Assembly: GCA_010015745.1 (NCBI GenBank)
Contig: ML978160.1
Span: 62,001-126,000, forward strand
Direction: 5' to 3'
Length of the DNA: 64,000 bases
Source: Setomelanomma holmii
Taxonomy: Eukaryota > Ascomycota > Dothideomycetes > Pleosporales > Phaeosphaeriaceae
A program made the position numbers and the translations under genes. Of this stretch, positions 1 to 10,374 are shown one piece after another (position 1 is the first letter of the stretch; each line of letters starts with the position of its first letter). The notes beneath the pieces were generated by a model. That model did not search any database. It was given only the letters and a program-made list of their open reading frames with translations, and was not told the origin of the DNA.

Positions 1-1122
1 AGCCAATCCTTCATGAATTGCTCCTCATCTTCAAGGCTTCTGCTATTATTCTTATAAGCGTCGCGATGAGGCTCTAGGCATTGCGCAGATAGGCTGTGAC
101 GACAGGTATAAAAGAGTGGTATTCAGCGACAATTGCGTTACGCAGGGACTGGTGGCTGCGCCAAAGTACTGCTTCAGCTAGCGGGTTTGCTACTTGGACC
201 AGACGCCGAAAGGACGGTGTTTCAATGATGCGCAGGCTCTAGTTGTCGCTGGCCACCCAATCTATCAACGTGTCTTGAAACCTGCACTTGCTAAACGACG
301 CTGATATCTCATTAGCAACGCTCTGCGATACCTTAACGTTGTTCTGCCGCATGAGGGCGACAAGGGTGCCTTGATTTGGGTCAAAAGGTGACTGAACACA
401 ACCTTCTGGTCCTACGCCATGACCTTTGACGCATCTGGCCAGGTGGGTGGCAGCAGATGAGGTAGATCTGGCGCCGAACTCTCCTCCAAGCTTCTTACTG
501 ACGTGACAATAGCGACAAAGCCAGTAGTTACACAGCTTGAAGCGGTCATAGACAGGCCAACCGTAGCGGTATATCCAACTTGGAGAACCCTTCAAGTGCT
601 CCTTACCGCGCCGCTCCAGGTGTGGGACGCGAGCCCAGTCTAAACCATCGAAATCTCCGTCCTCGTCAGTCTGTACAGCCTCAGGATTGTCTGGGTTGTC
701 GTCAAGGGACCTGCCGGCAGCTGGCCTAAGGGACGCGTTTGGCAGAGGATTGTTGCGACATTTGCGTTGAACAAGGCAATGGATTTGAGAGAGAGGCTGG
801 GCAGGCATATCAACACTAGAAAGCCGCGTTTTGGCTGTATACTGACACGATAATAGATAGTAACAACAGGCAGAAAGATCAGACAATTAGGTGGCTAATT
901 GACTGAGAAACTACGATTTACGCGCTAACCGCTTATTTGAGCCTTAAGAACAACCACCAAAACAATAATATATTAATCAGATCTTAGTCAAATCAATCAG
1001 GCTGGGGCTACTGATTTGATCTGACTGAGATCTCAGCAGCTTCGCTTTGACATTGGCCTGACTGCGGCTTGGCAGTCAGGCCAGTCAAATATATCAAATC
1101 AGACTGATTGTTAGCAACTCTG
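1..1122 (-). mobile_element. hAT-family transposon, copy 1 (decayed, partial)
   Basis: Minus-strand element running off the left edge. Its protein frame begins near 810 and shows a BED-like zinc finger (CRYCH near 510 on the plus strand) followed by residues that align well with the second copy at 7.3-10 kb (shared blocks such as PSWIYRYGWPVY and NYWLCRYC). After the ASDN block the frame meets a TAG (239-241). It then continues as a recognisable transposase segment (IIETPSFRRLVQVANPLAEA), has a second stop, and jumps to a segment (LEDEEQFMKDW) that lies several hundred bases further on in copy 2, so it carries an internal deletion. The 5' terminal inverted repeat CAGAGTTGCTAACAATCA ends at 1122 and is identical to the start of copy 2. 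The catalytic region is missing, so it is non-autonomous at best. Confidence 0.85.
1055..1082. repeat. Subterminal hairpin of hAT copy 1
   Basis: Perfect 11-bp inverted repeat GGCCTGACTGC / GCAGTCAGGCC with a 6-base loop (1055-1065 and 1072-1082), just inside the terminal repeat. Copy 2 has an analogous palindrome of slightly different sequence at the same relative place. Subterminal repeats are known transposase-binding sites in hAT elements; that role here is inference. Confidence 0.7.
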
Positions 1123-1534
1123 CCTGGGACAACTCCTCTGACTCGGGAGCAGCTTGCGAGGCGCCTCTGGTCAGACTGAGCACGCCACGGCGTCGGCGAG
1201 ACGTCTTGGGTTTGTATGCAGTCTGGTCCCAAGGAGTTGTCCGATTGGCGTCGTACGACTCCCGCATCAGTGAGTTAAACAGTTGGTGGCTGCGGAACTT
1301 GAGCATTGGCGTATACGAATCCACTGATCCCTCTTCGGCACTCAAATCCTCCTCTGCAACCTGCTGCGCCAGCCTTGCGGCATGACTACTCGAAAGTCAG
1401 TGAGTTTCTGTGCTGTATGTGTGGGCATACGTGTCTGCATCCTCCACTGTCGGCAGCGCCGCCTTGAACGCATCATCGTCTGAACTCAACATGTCCCTCA
1501 GGTCAACAGTATTGGACCTGTCGCGTAGTTCCAT
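1123..1534 (-). pseudogene. Host gene 5' part truncated by hAT insertion
   Basis: Minus-strand coding segment with ATG at 1534. Exon 1 is 1534-1431. A 45-bp intron at 1430-1386 has donor GTATGC, a branch-like CTGAC and acceptor GTAG. Exon 2 is 1385-1123. The encoded start is acidic (RDMLSSDDDAFKAALPTVED). After the splice it continues with a basic stretch (KPKTSRRRRGVLSLTRG) until it runs straight into the hAT terminal repeat at 1122. The 8 bases next to the repeat (1123-1130, cctgggac) are the candidate target-site duplication; the other copy lies outside the window. I do not recognise the family. About 120 residues remain, so this looks like the N-terminal portion of a larger protein whose remainder lies beyond the left edge. 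Confidence 0.55.
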
Positions 1535-2269
1535 CTTCGCGAGGGGAATGTGTAGAGACGAAGAAGCATGATCGGCTACAGGCTTCCATTATGGCTAGCT
1601 GATGGTGAGTGCTGAGTCTGCAAGACGTCCTTCCTCAACCTTCGCCCCGGATCGCGTTAACCCAATACATCCCAAATCCATGTCCACTACCCACGACTCA
1701 ACGATCATGCTACCCGACCCTGACCTTCATGACAAGTCAAGTTCCTGGAGCTTCACGCCCAGCGAATGAAGTCCTGCTTGAAGTCCAAAGTTCTCCGTAC
1801 GCATTTGTGTGTGGAATGTGGTGATTCTAAAAACACTTGGCCGAACCATGCGAATCGTACAACATCTTTTTGTGAACATTCGATTGAGTAGACATACACC
1901 CATGTACGCGGTTCATAACACTCATACCGCGGCAGATTGAGATGTGAATGCTATGCTTGTGCCCGTACCGGCTAGTCCTGGGCAGCGCCACTGCTCGGTC
2001 AACGGGGGAGGGGTGGTACTTTGGATTGGCTGCGTAATATTCGAGGGTTCGGGAGGTTGCGATGGACCTAGGCGGTGCATGACATCTTGGATGGCTGCAA
2101 ACTGAGGCCTCCAACGTGATGGTGGGCTGGCTCCCGCACATTGTTTCCTACTATGCTGGAACCTCTTGAGGCGCGACACATCTTCGCTCGATCTCGACCT
2201 TCTTTGGGCAGTGCGGCCTCGAAGTCTGAAAGCAGTGACTCTGTGAAGGGTGTGTGCTCAGTGGGTCGT
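1535..2269. other. Intergenic, nothing recognised
   Basis: Only short overlapping open frames on both strands with no domain or splice logic. It holds the upstream region of the truncated gene and the 3' flank of the membrane-protein gene. Confidence 0.5.
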
Positions 2270-3658
2270 TCAGTCAATATTATGCTTGTCCATCTCTTCA
2301 TCGATCCAGCTGCCGCGGTTCACTCTTGTTCTTCTCCTCCATCTTTCCTCTTGCATTCTGGTCTCCCAGCTTGGCTCATCAACTCCACCACCCTCACTAG
2401 GTTGTGCATGCGTAACGTCCGCGCTTACTCTTCTGGGATCGACAAAGTCGGGAAAGTGGTGGACATTGGTTCCATTCATCATCTCGGTGCCGAACGGGCT
2501 GCCATTGGGTCGTGTCGCGCTGTTGGTAGTTTTATGAGTCCGATTGGTTTCCGTCTTCTCGAGGGTCGCGCCGGTAGACGTACCACGCCGTGCCAGACTG
2601 CTCTTCCTCTGCTGGTTCGAGCTGGTGCTCGATGCATTCCGGTTGCGCACAAATTGCACCAACTTTCCCAGCACCGTGAACTCGAGCTTGAGCTTGATTG
2701 AGTAAACCACGCCTTTCAGCGTGGTTTCGATGAGGTACAGGTTCGCAAATTCTACTCCCAGTAGAGCGAGGTCCATCAGGATGATAATGACGTTGATGGC
2801 AAGCAGCTGATACATCGTCTTTCGCACATGTCCGTGCCGTAGATGGCCATTTCCGCTGCCATTGTCGATGCTTTGTACATCGTCTTGGACGGTCTCGGAT
2901 AGCTTCAACAGTCTAATTGCTTCTCGAATATATATGGCCGACAGTATGAGCTCTTGTACAAAGAAGCCCACCATTTGTATCTTCTCCATGATCGAGTAAC
3001 CGTCGACGAAGTGTTTGAGCGTAGATTGCGGAAGCGAATCCGAATTAGATCCAAAGGTGAGGACGGTAGTGATCGAGTGAAGAAGCACGCCATTAACGAT
3101 GATCATCCATAGCGTCCAGCGCAGGACACGACGTGAGCTTGTGAGAAGGTGAAGACGCGACCATAGAACGACTGACTGACCTGTCCTTATTAGCGATTAT
3201 ACTTTCGACGTAGTCTCTCAGCCCTACCAGTAACCATTGGGTACCATCCAATGGTCAAGAAAAACACAGCGATGTAACCCACATCTCGATTCGGATCGAG
3301 AAGCTGGAAGAACTTAATCAGGAAGCCTAGAGAATATGGTATGATGCCAAATGCAGCGACGACCAAGCTCCAGAAGTAAAGGCCGTGGAAGCGTTGAAAC
3401 GTAACGAAGACAAGAACAAGAAGCTCAGTGGCATTGTAGAGCGCGAGACCGAGAAGGAAAGCGATGATTATTTTGAGACTTAGAGAGTCGCCGGTATAAC
3501 CTTCGCCAAAACGATTAGTCGCGTCCAACGAAGTGAAGGTTTCACATACCGCCGGTAATTCCAGCGCCTGCAGAATCAAGCGCGCCTTGTGCTGGTGTAG
3601 CCTCGACAGCAAGCGCGGAGATGGTTGCGGTCGCAATTGCACTCATAGGCGAAGCCAT
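2270..3658 (-). CDS. Seven-TM fungal membrane protein (DUF7703-like)
   Basis: Three exons give a continuous 430-residue protein: 3658-3550, 3500-3228 and 3180-2270. Introns are 3549-3501 (GTATGT donor, CTAAT branch) and 3227-3181 (GTAGGG donor, CTAAT branch, CAG acceptor), and all phases agree. The protein starts MASPMSAIATATISALAV, then has about seven hydrophobic helices within roughly residues 40-270 (for example LKIIIAFLLGLALYNATELL, and QLLAINVIIILMDLALLGVE near the end of the core). A polar cytosolic-looking tail follows, rich in Ser, Thr and Arg. This arrangement matches the fungal DUF7703 family of integral membrane proteins, for which I know no defined function. The ATG at 3658 is preferred over an in-intron start because it restores continuity through the first splice. 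Confidence 0.8.
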
Positions 3659-4502
3659 TGTCGTGCGGTATTGACGCACGATTCCGCTTTCATGTTACAC
3701 AACCACAACTCCGACGTTCACGCGCCTCAATTGCATGCGACGAAAGACATCCCAATGCGCGACCGTTGTCGCGTAGAAACCAATTGTAAAGGAGTGTAGT
3801 CCGGAGGGGATTTCTGGCCTGTCAAAAATTGCAAGCTCAAGCTCATCGACGGTGCGTGCACTTGCGCATGGGTGCCCCAAAATACTGGGAAACAAAGTCC
3901 GGATGCCATGCTCGCATGACGTTACTGTCTCCACTTGCTAACGGCTTGTGGCTTAGAAGTCCGGGGTAGATCGCTGTCATGCATTGGAGCCTCACGAGGG
4001 GTCGGAGCTCGCCTGTCCAAGTCACCGACCTCATCGTCGTCTCCATCATGTACTTACCGCATGTTCGACCTCGAGCATGATTGTGGTGAATGATATGTGC
4101 GAAGCGAAGAATAGAAGAGAATGAGACCATGAACGTGGTGGGGCAAGCGCCGAATACGCGGACACGACAGAAGCACCGAAATTACCCCAGCTGCCCCACC
4201 ATCGCACCGACGGTCCCGAAAAGAATGAGCACTCAGTAGTACATGACCCGGAGAATTTTGAAGATATCGGCAAAGCTCAAATTGGAGGAGAACTCTAGCA
4301 GATGGGGGTGCCAAGAATTTGACCAAGACTGAATAAAACTTATTGTGGAGACGAATCGTTATCAGACAGAACAAATTTCAGACTGTACAAATTTCAGACT
4401 GTCATCACACGCCAACATATTTCGAGATGGGGAAGCTCTAATCGTGGTCAGAGGTCCATCACACGGGACTATACTTGAATCTAGCAAGAGTTAGCGCCCA
4501 AA
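3659..4502. other. Intergenic region with a short tandem repeat
   Basis: No recognisable gene. Short frames on the minus strand (3843-4374) are not supported by motifs. It contains a 16-bp tandem duplication at 4371-4402. Confidence 0.45.
4371..4402. repeat. 16-bp tandem duplication
   Basis: Two perfect adjacent copies of acaaatttcagactgt (4371-4386 and 4387-4402) in noncoding DNA. Confidence 0.9.
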
Positions 4503-6797
4503 TCAGACTACATTGCAGCTCAAGTTTTCTTCGACTGGGCGCCTGGTGGTCTTCGTTGCCGGCTTATCACCATTCTTCGTTCCCCCAGTTGGCTTAGCTG
4601 TCGACTTGAGCGCTTGAGTCCTTACTCCGGGCTTCGCAATTGGCTTCGATGCAGTTGTCTTTACTTTTGTAGTCTGCTTCGGTGCTCTTGGCCTTACGCC
4701 AATGGTATCCTTTGACGCAGCCGTAGCCTTCTTTTGTTTTGCGGCCAACTCTTTCGTTATCTTGATGTTATTCTTCCTCTACTTCTCCATCTCCTTCTCC
4801 GCTGCCTTTGCAGCATCATCTTCCTTTTTAGCGAGTGCTGCTTGCTGTTTCTTCTGACTCGCCAGTTTGACTTGTTCCTTGCGAAAGTCTGCCTTCTCCT
4901 GCTCCTCATCAGCCATGACCTTCTCTTTCGAACGCATCTGTAAGCCACTTTCGAGCTGCTTGACAGCCTTGTTATTTTGCTTGCTGTCGTATCTGGGACG
5001 TTGCCCTTGCGTCGCGATGTTTTGTGATGATCGGAATTGCGCAGCTGTCCATTTGTGCGGAGCAGCGAGTGGAGTTGTCATCGGATGCCTTGGTGGACTT
5101 GGGCCAGGACGTTATCCCTGGAAAGGAGAAGCTCGCGGGCCTTGCCCGGTCGTCTGACCAAATTGTTGCCTCAGATTAGCTATCCGCGTGGTTTCGCTCC
5201 GGCTAGCAGACTGATTTTGTGATCCGCTTGGACCCGGAGGATGTTGAGGACTTGAGCGCTGAGGACCTGTACTTGCCGCCAACTGTTGCCAGAGGGTAGG
5301 ACTTACCTCATCTCCTGGTCTGCTCCCAAGATCTTCGAACATATTGAAGTTGTTGCCTTGTACGGTACCCGGGCTGTCAATAGACTGAGACCTTGTATGT
5401 GCCCGCCGATCGGGCATGGACTTCTCGGGCCGTTGACTTTGTCCTTTTCCCTGCTGTCCACCTGCCTCTGGGCGCACACGATTTCTGCTGTCCAGTTCAA
5501 GTAGGATTGGGTCAATAGCCCGGTAAGCGGCGTTGGCATCAGCTGGGCTGACGCTCTTTCGACCGAGTCGTGTATCGTGATATGTTTTGTTTAAATGGAA
5601 GTATTCTGAGTAGGTCCAACTACCGGCCTACACCTTGAGTCTGTGGCTTGTTGCGCGTCTCGAGAATCATCTCCATCTCGTGCCTGTGCCTGAATTTGAT
5701 TCGCTTGGCCATTCAAATTAGTAGAAATGACATGCGTTTTGCTTTGTCTGCCAAGCTCATAGCCACGAGTCGCGATCAGGGTGTTATTCCTTTGCTCGCG
5801 CGGTACCTTTTTGAAATCCCTCCACGGCACGCCTAGGTGTCTGGCTGCATTTCTTTGCGCGTCTCGATATTTTTGGTTGCTTGTGTAACCCGTGCATTCT
5901 GCGAAACCTGACTGTTCCTTGTCTCTTGAGGTCTTGACTGACGCTCACTTGCATCTGGCGCATGACCTCTGGACGTAAGCCCTGCTGATCGGCGCTTCGT
6001 CTGGCTGTTATGGTTGAGACTCGGCTGGTGAGAACTTCTGTGTCCGTAACCGCAGGTCACAGTTAAGGCCTCGCTCCTCTTTGCTGTCGGTAGGGACATG
6101 AAAACTTCAAATGTGACGTTGACGTGTTTGGCAGCGGCATCCTGGTCCTTACGTCAATTATTGTTATATTGCTCCCTCGTCCTTCGAAATGCATCCATGT
6201 AATTGCGTGAGCAGTGTCGGTCGGAGGCTGTGATCAACGATTGTATTGCTATTTGTTGTCGTGTTGTGATGTTCGTGTTACAGGAGCTCTCAGCTCAGAG
6301 GTAAGTGCACTTGCCCACAGGGCAGTGCCTACTACAATAGGATATCATGTGACTTTAGCCACGTGGTTACAATCCAAGTCTTCACTTTTCTTCTTGTCTT
6401 TATATTTCTCAGTCGCCTTCGCAAGTGCCTTCTTACGTTTAGCATCTTTCAGATCCTCCTTCTCAGTTTGTGGACGTTCACGTTGTGACTGGACTTGTGG
6501 TATCTCTGGCGTCGGCCGCGACGCCTGGCCGCTAGCTGATATACCAGATGCTGCTGTCTCCCCCAAGTCAGCATTTGCGAGCCAGTCACTTGCGGAGCCC
6601 AAATCGTCTAAGCGGAAGTCATCATTATTGACAAATAATGGAGACTCTTCTGGAGGATATAGATCAACCACTCTCTCAAGACTGTCCAGGAAGGCCGAGA
6701 TTTCATCTGCTGGTGGAGGTCTTGCCATCTTAGCGCAAGAGCTGTATAGTTGGTCGTTTGCGGATGCGTCGAAAATAAATCTGCGATATGTTTCCAA
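4503..6797 (-). pseudogene. Locus A: basic-tailed island gene, multiply disrupted
   Basis: A minus-strand coding trace starts at 6797 or at the second Met at 6728 (MARPPPADEISAFLDSLERV). It runs through an acidic/polar domain and a Lys-rich helix to 6365. A GTAACC donor followed by an ATCACAG acceptor near 6236 joins it in phase to the next segment (YMDAFRRTREQY). The trace then continues through polar, Gln-rich and charged sequence to a Lys/Thr/Ala/Pro tail ending at 4503. Along the way the same frame reads through TGA (6156-6154), TAA (5114-5112) and TAG (4781-4779), and changes frame near 5830 and 5600. Sequence on both sides of each stop keeps the same character (charged coiled-coil before 4781, basic tail after), so I read these as lesions, not gene ends. 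No cysteine module is visible, unlike loci B and C. I do not recognise the family. Confidence 0.5.
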
Positions 6798-6929
6798 GTA
6801 AATCGCGCGAGGCGAATTCTGAATTCGAAAAGGAACGCAGCAAGGGTATTTCAGGTGAGGCTTGTACGTAAACTGCTCCAGGCAATAACAGTGAGAGGCC
6901 GTAAGTAGAAGTAAAAGCTGCTGTAATTT

Positions 6930-6994
6930 TGTTTAGAGAAGCGAATAGAGAGTGGGCTACGATGCCGCAAGTTATAGACACCAACCATTCAAGA
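6930..6994 (-). repeat. Upstream segment shared with locus B
   Basis: Sequence upstream of locus A that is clearly related to 12132-12196 upstream of locus B (shared runs such as acgatgccgcaa and aatagagag). Weaker similarity extends toward both genes (the tgcctgg block near 6875 and 12060). It indicates duplicated 5' flanks or promoters. The similarity was found by eye; an alignment would set the limits. Confidence 0.6.
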
Positions 6995-7279
6995 ACTTGC
7001 AATTGTGAAGGATCTAGCTCGCATGAATCCATACATCAATGATTGCGGTGAACATCGCTCAACCTTGAAGCTCGCCAATTCATGAACATTCGAATTCAAA
7101 TGCGGGAACACAAGTTAAGTCTCTTCATCATGGCGCGCAAGTTGCGCTTGTCTAGCGCGAACGACGATATGCAACCAGTATATAGTCGAACTTGCATCAA
7201 AGCAAACTCGAAGTTAATAGGATTCTTGCCACAAAAAGGAAGAGAACAAAGCATAATCGGCTAATGCGAACGTTGAGAG

Positions 7280-9994
7280 CAGAGTTGCTAACAATCAATC
7301 CAGACTGATAAAACTGACTGAACTGACTGCCAAGACTCAGTCAGTTCAGTCACAGTTTGAAGCTCTCGATTTGTCATTCAGTTCAGTTTAAAGCCTTTAA
7401 ACTGACTGAATTGACTGCTATAGGACTGGTATTTAGAGTCATATAGACTAAGTTTGTGAAGTTATGAATAAGGCTCAAATTAGCCACTAGTGCGAACAAG
7501 TTAGTGTTTCTAGTTGATCTTTTTTATCCCTCTGCCTACTGCTACTACCGCGTTAGTAGACGTCTTCTACTTTTTTTATTGGTGTCACTATGCCTGTACA
7601 TTCTGCCTCAAAGCTCCATCGCCTTGTTAAATGCAATAAACGCAGCAAGCCTCCCTAAACGCGTCTGACGCGTCCGCCACGCCTGCCGTAGACGGCTCTC
7701 AAGTCGACTCTGCCGCGCTTAATAAGCTTGATAGTCACGTCGCTCTTGACACTTATGCTATTGAGGAGGATACTGTTTTTGAGGGATTAGACTGGGGACG
7801 CGTACCACACCTTAAGAAGCGTAGCACGGAGCATAAGAAGGGCGCTCCAAGCTGGATATACAGCTATGGCTGGCCTGTTTATCATCGATTGAAGCAGCGC
7901 AACTGCTGGCTCTGCCGCTATTGTCACACCAACAAGAAGTCTAGAGGAGAGTACGACACTGGGTCAACCTCAGCTGCGTCACTCCACCTGAGCAAGCGCG
8001 TCAAAGGCCATGGCTTCTGCGCTGCTGGTCCTGTCAGATTTAATCGCGATTCGAATCAAGGCACGCTTGTCAGCATCATGCGCAAGGGCAACGTAGAGGT
8101 CTTGCAGAGCGTTGCAAACGAGATCTTGTCGTCGTTTGCAAAGCGCAGATTCCTAGACGCGGTAATAGACTAGGTGGCTACTAACAACTAGAGCTTCCGC
8201 GTTATAGAGATGCCTACCTTTCGAAAGATGATACAAGCTGCTAACCCGTTAGCTGATGCAGTCCTCTGGCGCAACCACCAGTCTCTCCGCGACGCGATAA
8301 TCACAGAGTACTACTCACTTGTACCTGTCGTTACGGCCTCCCTGCGCAACGCGCGCTCCCTTATCCACATCTCCTTTGATAACTGGACGTCAACTGGCGG
8401 CACGCTCAGGCTTACTAGTATATGCGTACACATGATGGATGCCGCAGGAGAGGTAAAGGACTTTGTTCTAGGACTGCCAGAGCTCTATAGGCAGCACAGT
8501 GGCACTAATATTGGCAGCGTTGTTGCAACAACGCTGCCAAATTTTGGGGTAGATAGAGGCACAGTAGGTTACTTTGTGTTCAACAACGCATACAACAACA
8601 ATACTGCAGTTGCCCATCTCGCTGAGATGTACGGCTTCGAGGCACCTGAGCGGCGGCTACGCTGTTTCTGTCATATACTCAACCTAAATGCTCAAGTGAT
8701 TATCTGAGGCAAGGATCGAGAGGCCTAAGAGAACGAAGAAGTTAACCTTGAAGATGAGGAGTTGTTTATGAAGGAGTGGCGTCAATACGGGCCTATTGGT
8801 GTACTATTTGATATTATCGCGTCTATCTGCACTCTGCAGACGCGACAATTACTGCAGACTCTACAGCAAGTGGAGGCAGACGCCTTGCGCAAACTAGTTA
8901 AGCTAAAGGAGCTTAATAAGCTAGTTAAGACGTGCTAGAACTCCTACTACGCCGCCTTTGCGCGCGCTGTCGAGTTGCAAGGACCGCTCGATAACTACGT
9001 TGAGCACAAGCTTAACAAGAACCGCCACAATAAGTCTATCGCGCGTCGCGCGAGGCGCCCTGACGCTTGCGAGCCAGCGCCGCTGAGACTGTACTTGCGC
9101 AAGGGCGGCCTCTACGCTGGCGACTGGGCGACGATCACTGAATATATGAAGCTTCTTGCGCCCTTCGCAGAGACGACAAAGCTGCTTGAGGGCCACGGTA
9201 AACACGGTCATCACGGCGCTATATAGGAGGTGCTTATTACCTTCAAGTGGCTACTTGACGAGCTTGAGGTGCTTAAAGGTCGCCTTAAAGAGATTGATTA
9301 TAACGACCCAGCAGCGCCTGAGGATCATCTAATGCTTAACGTCAACCTTGCTCACCAGAAGCCCTCGCAGTACTACGCTAAGTTTGACGAAGCGCCTGTT
9401 TATTACGCCGCCACTGTCCTCCATCCACACTACAAACACCACCTCGAGGCACTCTAGGAAGTTCCCAATGACCACCATGCTCAGCGTGAGGGCCCCCACT
9501 ACTGAGATAGGTGGCTTACGAACAATCACCACGCTTTCTTGGCAATGTGGAAGAGCTACAGAGAGTCATCAACAGCGAGCAGCTCAGCAAGCGATAGCGA
9601 TGAGCAAAGGCTATCAAAGAAGCCGCGTGTAGCTGGGCTAACAGAGTTGCGATCCGCTTTCTTACAGTTACAACTCGACGCTGCTGTTAAGCAGGTGGAG
9701 GAGCACTAGGGCGATGAGTATGAGCAGTGGAAGCGCGTTCCTGCTATCCCGGAGGACGACCCACTGGCGTACAACCCGTTGCGCTATTGGCAGTGCCAAT
9801 CACGTCAATTCCTGATGCTCAGCAAGTTTGCTATCAACGTGTTAACAATACCAGCATCCGCAGCTGACTGTGAGCGTAATTCCAGCGAGCTCAGCGACAT
9901 GTTGGGCACGCGGAGATTGAGGATAAGGCCGGAGTTGATTACTGCGCTCCAGTGTTTGAAGAGCTGGCGTCAAATAGGCCTCAAAACACGGTGA
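7280..9994 (+). mobile_element. hAT-family transposon, copy 2 (full-length relic with stops)
   Basis: The 5' terminal repeat CAGAGTTGCTAACAATCA at 7280-7297 matches copy 1. The transposase frame starts at 7590 (MPVHSASKLHRLV), shifts frame near 7650, then runs through a BED-like finger (CWLCRYC, about 7902), a transposase core with FDNW (first acidic catalytic-type residue, about 8376), and the C-terminal dimerisation block (IPASAADCERNSSELSDM, 9850-9903). In-frame stops lie at 8171 (TAG), 8191 (TAG), 8705 (TGA), 8728 (TAA), 8936 (TAG), 9224 (TAG), 9455 (TAG) and 9707 (TAG). Several sit where copy 1 or the family has Trp. No matching 3' terminal repeat was seen after 9994, so the right end is degraded or lost. 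It is inactive as sequenced. Confidence 0.85.
7315..7352. repeat. Subterminal hairpin of hAT copy 2
   Basis: Perfect 15-bp inverted repeat TGACTGAACTGACTG (7315-7329) and CAGTCAGTTCAGTCA (7338-7352), loop 8 bases. A second imperfect palindrome around the gcctttaaactgactg block lies at about 7380-7420. It corresponds in position to the hairpin of copy 1. Confidence 0.75.
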
Positions 9995-10374
9995 CAAAAT
10001 TGAACGACTAGGGATAACTTACTAAGAATGTGGAACACAAGATACTCCTCCTTCACGCTCATACACCACGGACGATTTCAAGCTCGTCCCGAGGTCTTTA
10101 TCAATGAAAGTAAAGAATTTCGTAATCGCATGAGAGAGGAATAGTGTCTGCCACATCATCCTGGACTATCAACAACACTCCGATTCATTCATTATCCCCC
10201 ATTCAATCCATCAAAGAAGCCTATCTATGCACGCTCTCGCTATTACATCCACATATTATGGCATGCCAGCCAGCCAGCATCAACGCCTGAAATGGAGAAC
10301 TAAACTTCAGCCGCCTCCCTGCCCTCCAGCTCTATCACCCTCGCTCCGACACGATACCAAGCATCAATGGTAGA
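9995..10374. other. Intergenic, 3' flank of hAT and of locus B
   Basis: AT-rich to mixed sequence without a recognisable gene. The missing right terminus of the hAT relic would be expected here but I cannot find it. Confidence 0.4.
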
